DNA of 64,000 nucleotides from Bacteroidia bacterium (lineage in GTDB: Bacteria > Bacteroidota > Bacteroidia > Bacteroidales > Azobacteroidaceae). The position numbers were made by a program, and so were the translations under genes. Of the stretch, positions 51,931 to 61,159 are shown one piece after another; position 1 is the first letter of the stretch, and each line of letters opens with the position of its first letter. A model generated the notes under the pieces. It saw only the letters and a program-made list of their open reading frames with translations, did not search any database and was not told the origin of the DNA. The stretch spans positions 1 to 64,000 of the forward strand of contig BNWW01000002.1 of the NCBI GenBank assembly GCA_025999115.1, read 5' to 3'.

Positions 51931-52702
51931 ATTTGGGATACAATAATTGCGAAACAATCAAAAAACAATCGATGATAATGATCACAAATAAAGCCATCGG
52001 CCAAACCAAATGTTGCGTTTCGGGACGCCGGAAAAAATCCCAGGTCAGCAACGTGACCGTTGCTCCCGGACCGTTCCAATTCAAACGCATTTCGCTGATG
52101 CCGAAAGTGGTAATCATCAAAATGGTACACGTACCGAGCATTTGCGCCACAGCTGCGACCACTCCCGCAGCGATTTGCCGGCTGGCAGAGGGAACCATCA
52201 CTTTCGTTGCTATTCGTACGGGCGAACCGCCCAACGCCATCGCATTCTCGTGCAAACCGGCGTGTTTTTGCAAAGCCAAACCGGTTACATGAATGATTTT
52301 TGGAAACAACAACAACGCGGTCACCACACTTCCCGCCCAAATCGAAACGTGTCCCATCGGTTCCACCATCCACCGGTAAACGGCTATCGCAATCAAAACC
52401 GGTGGCGCGCCTGCCCAAACCGGTTCCATTTTCGACAGGAAAACCGACAAGCCGTTTTTCGGATGATTTTGAATATGAAAACAGATCCAAATCCCTACGG
52501 GAACGGTCATTATAACTGCCGAAACAAAAATCAGCGCACCGCAATAGATGCCGTATAAAATGCCGCCCTGCAAATCGGACGATAAAACCGGATCAAACAA
52601 CATTCCCACTTTGGAAAGCAATTTTCCCATCAATAGAAAAAAAGGAGTTATTGCCGCTAATGTGAGCAAGATAACCGTTGTCTTTATGATTTTGTGTTTC
52701 AT
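51908..52702 (-). CDS. pstA: Phosphate ABC transporter permease PstA
   Basis: 264 residues, about six membrane helices. The cytoplasmic coupling loop ENAMALGGSPVRIATKVMVP matches the EAA-type loop of PstA. It overlaps pstC by 4 bp (ATGA) and pstB by about 23 bp. Slightly shorter than typical PstA proteins but complete in its core. Confidence 0.88.
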   Translation of the reverse strand: MKHKIIKTTVILLTLAAITPFFLLMGKLLSKVGMLFDPVLSSDLQGGILYGIYCGALIFVSAVIMTVPVGIWICFHIQNHPKNGLSVFLSKMEPVWAGAPPVLIAIAVYRWMVEPMGHVSIWAGSVVTALLLFPKIIHVTGLALQKHAGLHENAMALGGSPVRIATKVMVPSASRQIAAGVVAAVAQMLGTCTILMITTFGISEMRLNWNGPGATVTLLTWDFFRRPETQHLVWPMALFVIIIIDCFLIVSQLLYPKYDKRIYT

Positions 52703-53304
52703 ACCAATGCCTTATTTAACAGTTGTTTCGACAAATAATTAATTCCTGCCGTAAATAAAAACCAAAACAGCGCCAAAAGATAAACCGGCGATGCGGGCGG
52801 AGTGTCTTTGTCGGTAAATGCACCAAACAAACTTGCGCCGACCGTAGGGCCTGCAAAAATAACAAATATTATCGTTTCACCCAAGACTTTTCCCAAGGCT
52901 AATCCGAATGACGCCCACAAACCTTTTTTTATCGACGGTAAAAATATTCTGAAAATCACATCGGTAGAATCGGCGCCTAAAGCATAAGCGCTTTCACGTA
53001 GCGAGTAAGGAATCCGGTCGAAACAGGAGGACACCAAATGCGAAGCGTAAGGAATGATCATAATCGCTAAAACCAAAGCTGCGGCAAACGGATTCCATTC
53101 CGTTGGTTGCAATGCAAAATAACCTGCCATTCCCCAAAAAACCGAGGGTACGGCGCTCATGTAAAATAAGACGCCGTTTACCAACCGCGCCCACCGGGTT
53201 TCATGATAGTATTCGCCCGTAAATACGGCTATTGAAATGGCCACGGGAACTACCAAAATTAACACCATACAAACCGTCAATAACGTATTGCCTATCAAAT
53301 ACAT
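52699..53304 (-). CDS. pstC: Phosphate ABC transporter permease PstC, short form
   Basis: 201 residues from ATG 53304 (a TTG at 53316 is the only other start; an in-frame stop lies just upstream). The permease core is present (SAVPSVFWGMAGYF; coupling loop ESAYALGADSTDVIFRIFLP). The first membrane segment and following periplasmic region of ordinary ~300-residue PstC proteins are missing. It heads the operon, and no pstS is adjacent. Confidence 0.83.
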   Translation of the reverse strand: MYLIGNTLLTVCMVLILVVPVAISIAVFTGEYYHETRWARLVNGVLFYMSAVPSVFWGMAGYFALQPTEWNPFAAALVLAIMIIPYASHLVSSCFDRIPYSLRESAYALGADSTDVIFRIFLPSIKKGLWASFGLALGKVLGETIIFVIFAGPTVGASLFGAFTDKDTPPASPVYLLALFWFLFTAGINYLSKQLLNKALV

Positions 53305-53356
53305 AATCTCCGCCAAAATGCTTTAAGATAAAAAAAGTTAATAAGTATTGAGATTG

Positions 53357-53364
53357 CAAAGATA
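53357..53364 (-). promoter_or_regulatory. Predicted -7 box of the pst operon
   Basis: TATCTTTG on the minus strand, about 52 bp upstream of the pstC ATG. No TTTG -33 box is found, which fits a promoter needing an activator such as the encoded response regulator. Confidence 0.5.
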
Positions 53365-53412
53365 AGGTGGATTTTGTTACGATTGGTCTATTTTTATGTT
53401 AAATATTTGTTT

Positions 53413-53420
53413 TATCTTTG
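53413..53420 (+). promoter_or_regulatory. Predicted -7 box of the lipoprotein/OmpA pair
   Basis: TATCTTTG 39 bp upstream of the ATG at 53460, divergent from the pst promoter. Confidence 0.55.
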
Positions 53421-53459
53421 TCGCACTTTTTTAATAAAAAAATTAAATATTTAGAGTTT

Positions 53460-55223
53460 ATGAAAATGTTATTTACAAAAAAGATTTTAATTGTTCTGTC
53501 TATCGCGATAGGCCTTTGTTTGCCTTCGTGTATTGACGAAAACGCAGATGTCGATTTCGATACGGCTTTTGACAATCTGGTAGTGGGAGAGGTATTCGGC
53601 ACGCCTTTGATTAAGGAGGCGCGAACTACCATCGGCGAAGTTTTGGGCAAAATCAATGAAGATGGATTGCCTGATGAATTGAAAATCGGGTTTATCAAAC
53701 ACCCGGACTATCTGGATTCGGTGCTGACGGCGTTTTATACGCATAAGGATGTGATAGAGAAAAATTTGGAAGAAATCAATAGTGATTTTGAAGATTTTCG
53801 CTATCAAATGGATGTTATTAAGGTAGGTAACTATACCCTTACTAATTCCAACAACTTCAATTTAGATTATGATTTAGAGGATTTCATTAATAGAAAAGTA
53901 GCAGATGTAAACGACGGTAATAAACTAAAACAAGTACATAAGATTAATCAAATTGATTTTAGCGGCGATGTTGAAATTGTGGTTACAATTACCGATAAAA
54001 GTGCTAATATAGACCAATTATTGCTACAATCGATTAAGTTTGATGTTGAGATAGGTGGTCGGACTCACATTGTTCCTTATAACAGTGCGGCGCAAGGTTG
54101 GGTATTGAATTTGAATGGTACGACATGGTCGTTTGCCGACAATAATAATAAAGCGCACGTAACCGCTACTTTACAAAACGATCAGCCGATTGTCATTACT
54201 GGCGCTTCTATTTCTGTTGAAGTTGAGGTTGATACGAAAAAAGGCGGTTTTGTAGTTTGGGGATGGTTTAATTATACCTTGGTTTCCGGTAATATAAGTC
54301 AAGATGATATTCAAGATGAAGTTATACCGGCAGATATTCAGTCTTATCTTTCACAGGGTACAAAATTGGTGTTTGCAGATCCTCGTTTACAAATGGATAT
54401 AGAATCAAACGTAGGTGTGCCTTTGCAATTTGTGATGGTCGACCTGCAAAATACTACCGCGGGAGGAAGCGCATCACTTATAAATGACTACGAATTTAAT
54501 ATCGAAGGCTCCGAATACCTGAACAATGCTGAAAAAACCGTAGAAAAGAGATTTGAAATAGATAAAACCCATCCGTTTACCGGTAGTGATGTAGCATATT
54601 ATGAAGGTTTATTCAGTACCGATTTGGAATCGCTTGGTTTAAAATATAAAGTAATTACCAAACCGATACCATTAGACGAACAAGGCAATTTGATTTTGAC
54701 CGGTATCGACAGGCAGCACTTATCGAATTTGGCAGATATAAAAATCTTGCCCAAAGCGACTTTGCCGATGATTTTGGGAGAGGGCAGTATTATCGTTTAC
54801 AGCGATACCATCGAAGCCGATATGTCGGAAGTAAAAGAATTGGACGCTGTGCCGGACAACACAAAAGCAATTCTCTATTTGGGTTACAAAAACACCTTGC
54901 CTCTGGGATTAGGCGTCACGCTTAAACTCTTGGAAGAAGACGAAACCACCGAAGTGAAAGCCCTCGTTATTAACGATAATACGGAACTTTCCGCAATTAA
55001 TTTGGACAAAACAACCGAATGGAAAGAAATTAAGTTGGAATTGCGCGATCCGCAAGCTTTGAAAAAATTGCGCTATGTGGCTGTTGATACTTATTCCGAC
55101 GGGAAAGTGCCTATTACCCAAAAGGTCGCTTTTACCAAAGGGCAGGGTATTTCGCTTTCTTTAAGCGCTGATGTAAAAGGAAGAATCAATATTAACGAAT
55201 TAACGAAAGAGGAGGAACAATAA
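53460..55223 (+). CDS. Uncharacterised outer-membrane lipoprotein
   Basis: 587 residues from ATG 53460; the longer TTG frame from 53418 starts inside the promoter. The signal ends LCLPSC followed by acidic residues (IDENADVD), a Bacteroidota lipoprotein export-type context that favours surface display. The rest is acidic and beta-rich with repeated strand-turn patterns and no domain I recognise. It ends 1 bp before the OmpA-family gene and is certainly co-transcribed. Likely a partner or substrate of that envelope protein. Confidence 0.82.
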   Translation: MKMLFTKKILIVLSIAIGLCLPSCIDENADVDFDTAFDNLVVGEVFGTPLIKEARTTIGEVLGKINEDGLPDELKIGFIKHPDYLDSVLTAFYTHKDVIEKNLEEINSDFEDFRYQMDVIKVGNYTLTNSNNFNLDYDLEDFINRKVADVNDGNKLKQVHKINQIDFSGDVEIVVTITDKSANIDQLLLQSIKFDVEIGGRTHIVPYNSAAQGWVLNLNGTTWSFADNNNKAHVTATLQNDQPIVITGASISVEVEVDTKKGGFVVWGWFNYTLVSGNISQDDIQDEVIPADIQSYLSQGTKLVFADPRLQMDIESNVGVPLQFVMVDLQNTTAGGSASLINDYEFNIEGSEYLNNAEKTVEKRFEIDKTHPFTGSDVAYYEGLFSTDLESLGLKYKVITKPIPLDEQGNLILTGIDRQHLSNLADIKILPKATLPMILGEGSIIVYSDTIEADMSEVKELDAVPDNTKAILYLGYKNTLPLGLGVTLKLLEEDETTEVKALVINDNTELSAINLDKTTEWKEIKLELRDPQALKKLRYVAVDTYSDGKVPITQKVAFTKGQGISLSLSADVKGRININELTKEEEQ

Positions 55224-55224
55224 T

Positions 55225-57774
55225 ATGAAATTCAAAAATATCAAACAATTTGCGGTCGTTGTATTGATGACCATAGCTTGCGGAAGTGTTTTCGCACAAC
55301 AAACCAACACCTTGTATTTTATGAAAGGTGTTCCCGAACGAGGCGGTTATAACCCGGCTTTTCAACCCGATTATAATTTATGGATTGATATTCCGATTTT
55401 GCCGAATCTGAACATTGGTATAGGTAATAATTCTTTGAATTACAATGTGTTATTTCCTAATAATTTATTTTTCATGGATGCTAACGCCACGCAATACCGC
55501 GAAGGTTTTTACAATGCCTTGAAAAGCACTACCAAATTGAATGCCGATGTGGCGATTGATTTGTTGGGTTTCGGTTTTAAAGTCGGGAAAAGTTATTGGA
55601 ATTTCAATTTAACGGAAAAAATATCGGCTAATGTCTTTTTACCCAAATCATTATTCGATCTTCCGTTACACGGAACGGAAACCGGTTTTTATGATATGAC
55701 CAGTTTGGGTGTCGATGTTTCGCTTTATACCGAAGCCGGTTTGGGTTGGTCATATAAAATTACCGATCGCTTAAACGTGGGTGTTAAAGGTAAATTCCTG
55801 ATGGGACAAGCAAATATCAGTACCGATATTGATGCTTTGAAATTGACGGCTAACCGCCAAAAATGGGCTTTGGAAGCTGCGGGAAGTGTTCGCGCCTCCA
55901 TCCCTTTGGTGAATATTCCTTGGGTGGACGGTCAGGTAATCGACAAAGATGCTTTTGACCAAATTGAAATGCCGGAAAAATTCAGTCCATCCGATATTAC
56001 GAAAATGATTTTCAACGGCTATGGTGCCGGATTGGATTTGGGCGTTAGCTGGGAAGTCATCAAAAACTTGACTTTGTCGGCTGCCGTTACCGATCTCGGA
56101 TTTATCCATTGGAATAATGCCGTACAAGCTACATTGCAACCTTTTACTTTTAATTGGGAAGGGATTGAAATTGATGACATCAATGAAGATAAAAAGATGG
56201 AAGATTATTTTTCGGAAATCGGAGACCAATTAAAGGATAATTTCAAAGCCGATATAGCGAAAAAAGGTTACAATAGCCGCTTGCATACCCATTTGAATGT
56301 AGGGGCGGAATATGCTCCGTTCGACGATAAATTAGGCATTGGTTTGTTATATTCCAAAATGTTTGTTCCGAATGCTTCGTTCGACGAATTGACCGCTTCT
56401 TTGAATTGGCGTCCTACCCGTTGGTTCAATCCGGCGATTACCTATTCTATTTTAGATAATAATTTCCATACTGTCGGCGCCGGTTTGCAACTAAAACTTG
56501 GCCCGTGGGTTACTTATGTGGCGATTGACCATGTTCCCGTCGGATCAAAAGTCTTGTCTAAACAATACGTTCCAATGTATATGAAAGGGACGAATTTGCA
56601 AGCCGGTGTGATTTTGGCATTCGGTGGCGGCAAAGGTAATAAAGACGACGACGGCGACGGCGTGAAAAACTCGAAAGACAAATGTCCGTTCACTCCTGTG
56701 GGTTACATTGTAGATAAGAAAGGTTGCCCGATTGATGCGGATAAAGACGGTGTTGCCGATAATGTGGATTTGTGTCCCGATACACCGGCCGACGTGCAAG
56801 TGGACGATCGGGGTTGCCCGATTGACAGCGACGGCGATGGCGTTCCCGATTATTTGGATAACTGTCCCGATACTCCCGAAGCTGCTCGCGGCCATGTGGA
56901 CGAAAACGGTTGCCCGAAAGATGGCGACGGCGACGGCGTTCCCGATTACTTGGATAAATGTTTGAATACTCCGGCGGGAGTGGATGTCGATGAAAACGGT
57001 TGTCCGTTCGATACCGATGGCGATGGTGTTCCCGATTATTTGGATAAATGTCCGGGTACTCTCGAAGCTGCCCGTGGTTTTGTGGATGAAAACGGTTGTC
57101 CGCAGGATAGTGATAAAGACGGTGTTCCCGATTACCTCGATAAATGCCCGAACACTCGCGAAGGCGCTCCGGTGGATAAAGACGGTTGCCCGAAAGACAG
57201 CGACGGCGACGGCGTTCCCGATTATTTGGATAAATGCCCGAAAACTCCTGTTGAAGCCCGCGGTTATGTGGATGAAAACGGTTGTCCGATTGATACGGAT
57301 GGCGACGGTATCGCCGATTACATCGACAATTGCCCCACCGTGAAAGGTGTGAAGAGCAACAAGGGTTGTCCCGAAGTGGCAGCCGCCGTTAAACAATTGT
57401 TTAAGAAAGCCTTGAACGGTATCCAATTTGAATCCGGAAAGGCGACTATCAAAGCGACTTCCAACGCGATTTTGAATCAAATCGTGAAAGTGATGCAAGA
57501 TAATCCCGATTATTATTTGACGATTAGCGGACATACCGACAACGTAGGTAAACCGGAATTGAATCAAAAATTGTCGGAAGATCGTGCAGCCGCAGTGAAA
57601 ACTTATTTGGTGGATCACGATATTGCCGCACCGCGTATTTCTTCGCTCGGTTTTGGAGACACCCAACCGGTGGATACGAATAAAACAGCTGCCGGACGCG
57701 CTAAAAACCGTCGTGTAGACTTTGAAGTGAAGTTTGAAGCAGTAGTGGTTGACACACCGAAAGCGGCTGAATAA
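55225..57774 (+). CDS. DUF5723 beta-barrel - thrombospondin type 3 repeats - OmpA fusion
   Basis: 849 residues. A Sec signal (1-24) is followed by a DUF5723-type domain (25-470; NTLYFMKGVPERGGYNPAF) expected to be outer-membrane-associated. Eight calcium-binding TSP3 repeats (about 475-712; e.g. DGDGVPDYLDKCPKTP) precede a C-terminal OmpA peptidoglycan-binding domain (about 725-845; IQFESGKATI, SGHTDNVGKPELN, AKNRRVDFEV). It anchors the envelope to the wall. A purine-rich GAGGAGG lies 13 bp before the ATG, a Shine-Dalgarno-like site uncommon in this genome. Confidence 0.9.
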   Translation: MKFKNIKQFAVVVLMTIACGSVFAQQTNTLYFMKGVPERGGYNPAFQPDYNLWIDIPILPNLNIGIGNNSLNYNVLFPNNLFFMDANATQYREGFYNALKSTTKLNADVAIDLLGFGFKVGKSYWNFNLTEKISANVFLPKSLFDLPLHGTETGFYDMTSLGVDVSLYTEAGLGWSYKITDRLNVGVKGKFLMGQANISTDIDALKLTANRQKWALEAAGSVRASIPLVNIPWVDGQVIDKDAFDQIEMPEKFSPSDITKMIFNGYGAGLDLGVSWEVIKNLTLSAAVTDLGFIHWNNAVQATLQPFTFNWEGIEIDDINEDKKMEDYFSEIGDQLKDNFKADIAKKGYNSRLHTHLNVGAEYAPFDDKLGIGLLYSKMFVPNASFDELTASLNWRPTRWFNPAITYSILDNNFHTVGAGLQLKLGPWVTYVAIDHVPVGSKVLSKQYVPMYMKGTNLQAGVILAFGGGKGNKDDDGDGVKNSKDKCPFTPVGYIVDKKGCPIDADKDGVADNVDLCPDTPADVQVDDRGCPIDSDGDGVPDYLDNCPDTPEAARGHVDENGCPKDGDGDGVPDYLDKCLNTPAGVDVDENGCPFDTDGDGVPDYLDKCPGTLEAARGFVDENGCPQDSDKDGVPDYLDKCPNTREGAPVDKDGCPKDSDGDGVPDYLDKCPKTPVEARGYVDENGCPIDTDGDGIADYIDNCPTVKGVKSNKGCPEVAAAVKQLFKKALNGIQFESGKATIKATSNAILNQIVKVMQDNPDYYLTISGHTDNVGKPELNQKLSEDRAAAVKTYLVDHDIAAPRISSLGFGDTQPVDTNKTAAGRAKNRRVDFEVKFEAVVVDTPKAAE

Positions 57775-57798
57775 CGATACTCTGCAGATGAGATAAAG

Positions 57799-57857
57799 AG
57801 ATAGGATTAAGTGGGGGCTACGCCGCTCACTTAATCCTATCTTATTAATTCTTTTTT
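57799..57857 (+). terminator. Intrinsic terminator after the OmpA-family gene
   Basis: A perfect 15-bp stem (57799-57813 with 57828-57842; AGATAGGATTAAGTG), 14-nt loop, then TATTAATTCTTTTTTT. Confidence 0.88.
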
Positions 57858-57901
57858 TGTTAAAATTTTTCTAAAAATCTTCATTTTTTGAAAAATATAT
57901 T

Positions 57902-57909
57902 TACTTTTG
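57902..57909 (+). promoter_or_regulatory. Predicted -7 box of the small lipoprotein gene
   Basis: TACTTTTG, 40 bp upstream of the ATG at 57950. A TTTG lies upstream at 57887 but is closer than ideal. Confidence 0.45.
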
Positions 57910-57949
57910 TATTTTTAACAACATTTATCAATTTTTTTAAATAAAAAGT

Positions 57950-58585
57950 ATGAAAAGGGTGAAATTTTTTACTTTCGCAGTATTTACCTTCGTTTTGTTT
58001 ATGATGACGTCTTGTGATGAGGCCACCACGATTACTATTCCTTTGGAAGGTATGGAATTTGATATTCCTTTGGTCGTAGATGTAGAAGCAGCGGCCAAAT
58101 CGTCATTAAGGGCAGACGAACTTGTTCGCGTCCCATTTACAGGTAGTTATACGCTTAATTTGGCTGATCCGATGTTTGAGCCGATCCGGCAACATATTGA
58201 AGACAATAGCAAGATTAAATTCGTAGTTACTTCGGTTCTGATGACATTGGAAGCTTCTCTGAAAGATGAGTTGGAATTTAATGTTTATGATTTCAACGCA
58301 AAATTTGAAAGCATCTATGGTTCGGGAGAATTTTCATTATCACAGCCGGTAAAGACAAATCAAAAAATTGAAGATCCCGAAATGACTGCATTTATCAATA
58401 ACTTTTTGACAGCTGTTCTATCTCATTCGGAGGTTACCATTTTTGTATCGGGTTTGGTAGATCAAGAAGGGGTTGAAGCGGCTATTGCAGCAGGTCAAAC
58501 GGCTTTGGCTTTTGCCAAATTTTTCGTGGGTTTGGAGGCGCAAATTGATGTTGCGAATACGATTTCCAGCGCTACTTCAAAGTAA
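57950..58585 (+). CDS. Uncharacterised lipoprotein
   Basis: 211 residues. The signal ends FMMTSC followed by DEATT. The mature part is acidic with alternating hydrophobic strands and a helical C-terminus (ALAFAKFFVGLEAQIDVAN). It resembles no family I know. Its mature start (DEATTITIPLEGMEFDIPLV) recalls the strand-rich style of the 587-residue lipoprotein upstream, but homology is not demonstrated. Own promoter and own upstream terminator. Confidence 0.75.
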   Translation: MKRVKFFTFAVFTFVLFMMTSCDEATTITIPLEGMEFDIPLVVDVEAAAKSSLRADELVRVPFTGSYTLNLADPMFEPIRQHIEDNSKIKFVVTSVLMTLEASLKDELEFNVYDFNAKFESIYGSGEFSLSQPVKTNQKIEDPEMTAFINNFLTAVLSHSEVTIFVSGLVDQEGVEAAIAAGQTALAFAKFFVGLEAQIDVANTISSATSK

Positions 58586-58729
58586 TGGGCTATTCATAAT
58601 GATTGGGAGGCTTTAAATTGATTTAAAAGAAGACCGCAGGTCTTGAATGAATAACCCCCAATGAAGCGAAGGAGAGCACTGAAAAAGTCCCCTATTTTTC
58701 AACCCCCTTACCCTACGCAGTCCAAAAGC

Positions 58730-58770
58730 CAGCAACTGTCAGTAAAAATTTGGTGGTTGCTGATTTTTTT
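58730..58770 (+). terminator. Possible terminator in the 58.6-58.9 kb gap
   Basis: CAGCAAC (58730-58736) pairs with GTTGCTG (58756-58762) over a 19-nt loop, followed by ATTTTTTT. Apart from this and a small GAAGACC...GGTCTT dyad near 58630-58645, 58586-58871 shows no gene. Confidence 0.45.
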
Positions 58771-58871
58771 GTAAATTGATTTTTATATGGGAATAGCGGC
58801 CCAAGGAGTGTTTTTACCTTGCTTTAGAAGGGTGTTACAAAAGACAGAAAGGATGTGATGTATTTCCTATT

Positions 58872-59315
58872 TTACATCAGTTTGAGTATTCTCTTTAGAT
58901 TTGCAGCAAAGATGGTCAAGGCTCCTTGCATTTGCATAGCTGCCAAGCCGTATGAATGAGCCCGGTCATAGCCATATACTTGTTTTAGTTCTGCATTTTT
59001 GGCTTCTATCTTATAGCGTTCCTGATATTTTTCTTTGAAACGGTCACTCTGTTGGAAGTTTAACTGTTCTATTTGAGTATCTGTTTTTATGGCAACATGA
59101 TAGGTTTTGTTTTTGGCACCCGCTTGATAGCATCCCTTTCGTGAGGCACAAACCTTACATTTTTTCACATCAAAAAAATAAGTTTCTCTTGCATTCTTTT
59201 TCTCTTGTTTCCTCGCATCTTTTTTATGGTGTTCTTATTGATTTTTGATGTAATTGATTAGTGTTGTTTTGTCCTTAGCTGAATTGTTGCCATTTTTGCG
59301 AAAAAAATTTAAAAA
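58872..59315 (-). mobile_element. IS1182-like transposase remnant
   Basis: The minus-strand frame ending at 58872 encodes CKVCASRKGCYQAG (zinc-like motif), then YKIEAKNAELKQVYGYDRAH and a final AANLKRILKLM, the C-terminal part of IS1182/IS5-type DDE transposases. The same frame continues upstream past an in-frame TAA near 59240 to about 59315, where it is lost. The N-terminal two thirds, catalytic core and terminal repeats are not seen. A dead fragment. Confidence 0.8.
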
Positions 59316-59339
59316 TCCGTCCTTATTGGGACGGATTTT
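59312..59339 (-). terminator. Intrinsic terminator after the FISUMP fragment
   Basis: AAAATCCGTCC (59312-59322) pairs with GGACGGATTTT (59329-59339) over a 6-nt loop. On the minus strand a T-rich run follows. It lies 19 bp beyond the stop at 59358. Confidence 0.75.
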
Positions 59340-59357
59340 GGTCCAAAGATCGAAGAG

Positions 59358-59970
59358 TCAGTTACTCTTGATACACCGAACCGTAAAGTAGGGCGAAGTA
59401 TCGGATGTGGCCGGCCCACTCAAATTATTGCCGCTGAAGACGTAGAAGTACTGGTAGGAGACACTACTACTCCACCAGTGGCTGTAGCTGCCCGAACCGA
59501 CCAGCGTACCGACGCTGTAGCCGCCGGCCAACGCCGACCCTGAATTCCACATCGCTTTTTCAGTGGAAGTAGCGGTGTTATTAATGTAAGTTTGAAGCGC
59601 TTCCCATTGAGTTTGATTGGGAACAGACCAACTGAACGGGCAAGCGTTATTCCGCTGGCTCCATGAATAATACTTATTGTTACCATTGGTATAACTTGCT
59701 GTACCTTCCTTTGAATTTTGAACCATCCAAGTTCCGATAGTTCCGGAATAAGTATAAATATCATAAGTATTGGAACCGATTTGTTCGCTACCGGCGCCGG
59801 TTGTAGTTACAGTTACCGTACAAAGTCCTTTCAATACCGCCGGCAGTAGCCTTTACAGAGAAAGTGCCACCGGTCGAGCCGGCAGTTACAGTGGTAGTAT
59901 TATTGCCGGTTTTAGGCGATACATCGCCCGACGCAGAACCATTAATTCGCTCCGCGATAAAATCCGGCAT
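59358..59970 (-). pseudogene. 3' fragment of a FISUMP-domain surface protein, frameshifted
   Basis: The frame from 59834 down to 59358 is a FISUMP/C-type-lectin-like domain (ACPFSWSVPNQTQWEALQTY, WWSSSVSYQYFYVFSG, FTVRCIKSN). Upstream, the frame 59970-59788 encodes an Ig-like strand region (TVTAGSTGGTFSVKATAGG) that should run directly into GLCTVTVTTTGAGS, but the two are one base out of register near 59838. No signal or N-terminus is present before 59970. A truncated and frameshifted remnant of a larger secreted protein. Confidence 0.65.
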
Positions 59971-60002
59971 TTAGATTTGTAAGGGCGCCCCTTGCGGTCG
60001 CC

Positions 60003-60025
60003 CGAACGCCATTTCATGGCGTTCG
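60003..60025. repeat. 10-bp perfect hairpin after the glycosyltransferase operon
   Basis: CGAACGCCAT pairs with ATGGCGTTCG over a 3-nt loop, 22 bp beyond the end of the last glycosyltransferase gene. No T run follows; it may protect or end that transcript, or be an interspersed palindrome. Confidence 0.55.
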
Positions 60026-60046
60026 GACATGCAGGTAAATTATTGT

Positions 60047-61159
60047 TTAGTTTAAGTTTGAATGAATGATTACATCTAACAAAACCTCCGCCTCTCGTTC
60101 CCAAGTCAATTCGATATTCGCGTGTCCAAAACCAATTTCATTTTTCGTTTGAACCAACATCTTTTGAATGATTGCGACCAAAAACAACGGTTCGTGCCGG
60201 TCGATTAAAGTTCCAATGTCATATTCCGCGACAATACGACGGATTTCGGGAAAATCGACGGATAAAACCGGAATATGGGCGCGAATAAAATCGAAAATCC
60301 GGTTGGGAAGCGAATAATAGTAATTTAATCCTCTGTTTTCCAATAAATTAATGCCAATGTCGGCGCAGGCAGTATAGGCCGGAAGTTGTTCAAACGGGAC
60401 GCGACCGGTAAAAATGACTTTTTCTTCGAGTTGCATGGAGCGAACTTTTCGTTTTAATTTTGCCAAAATATCGCCCGAACCGACCACATAAAATACGCAA
60501 TCTTCCAAATAAGGCATTGCATCAATGACCCATTCGATGCCGCGACCGATATTCACAGCGCCTTGATACAGAAGTATTTTTGTGTTCGGAGTTTTTGGTA
60601 TGGCTGCGTCTTTTGCGGAAATTTTTACGAATTTACTCACAGGGATATTGCGTACAACCTGCATATTAATCCCGTATTTTTGATTGTATATGTCTGCAAT
60701 CGACAGGCAAACCGTATAACAATGTTTCAATCGAGGAAAAATCCAATTTTCAATACCTGTCCACACGGCTTTTACCAAAGGCCGGTGGATTACTTCCGGC
60801 ATTTCGGGAAACATTTCGTGCGCATCGAAAACCAAAGACTTGCGGCGTATTTTGGATGCTAAATAATTGGCTACCAAAGTGTCTGTATCGTTTGAAAGAT
60901 AGATATCGGCCTTGTCAAACAATAAATAGAAAAACAAACGCACATTGTATTCGGCATAAAATAGAAACGACCGGTTGAAGAATAAACGCATCCGGTGCGT
61001 GTTGTATTCGCGATTTATATTCGCGCTTTTACGAAATTTCCGTCCGATTAACTTTACATAATATCCGTTTTGTATCAACGTGTTACAGACTTTATGCACT
61101 CGTTGGTCGGTTACCAAATCGTTGGTTACGGAGACGGTAATTTTTATATTTTCGTTCAT
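60047..61159 (-). CDS. Family 4-type glycosyltransferase
   Basis: 370 residues from ATG 61159. The longer frame from 61222 would begin inside the upstream gene, and the TAATG overlap supports this start. It has a GT-B layout with an N-terminal acceptor domain (ITVSVTNDLVTDQRVHKVCN) and a C-terminal donor domain with the GT4 pattern (LLYQGAVNIGRGIEWVIDAM, then VIFTGRVPFEQLPAYTACAD, GINLLEN). It transfers an activated sugar, probably to a polysaccharide or lipid acceptor; the sugar cannot be read. It is the last of three overlapping genes with mtaB. Confidence 0.88.
   Translation of the reverse strand: MNENIKITVSVTNDLVTDQRVHKVCNTLIQNGYYVKLIGRKFRKSANINREYNTHRMRLFFNRSFLFYAEYNVRLFFYLLFDKADIYLSNDTDTLVANYLASKIRRKSLVFDAHEMFPEMPEVIHRPLVKAVWTGIENWIFPRLKHCYTVCLSIADIYNQKYGINMQVVRNIPVSKFVKISAKDAAIPKTPNTKILLYQGAVNIGRGIEWVIDAMPYLEDCVFYVVGSGDILAKLKRKVRSMQLEEKVIFTGRVPFEQLPAYTACADIGINLLENRGLNYYYSLPNRIFDFIRAHIPVLSVDFPEIRRIVAEYDIGTLIDRHEPLFLVAIIQKMLVQTKNEIGFGHANIELTWEREAEVLLDVIIHSNLN

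Noticed and set aside
52290..52330. AACAACAACAAC run as a possible DGR template repeat
   Set aside because: It lies inside pstA and does not match the sequence around the adhesin variable codons.
56545..57666. 373-residue minus-strand frame
   Set aside because: Antisense shadow of the TSP3 repeats, whose biased codons keep the opposite strand open; the repeated pattern simply mirrors the sense repeats.
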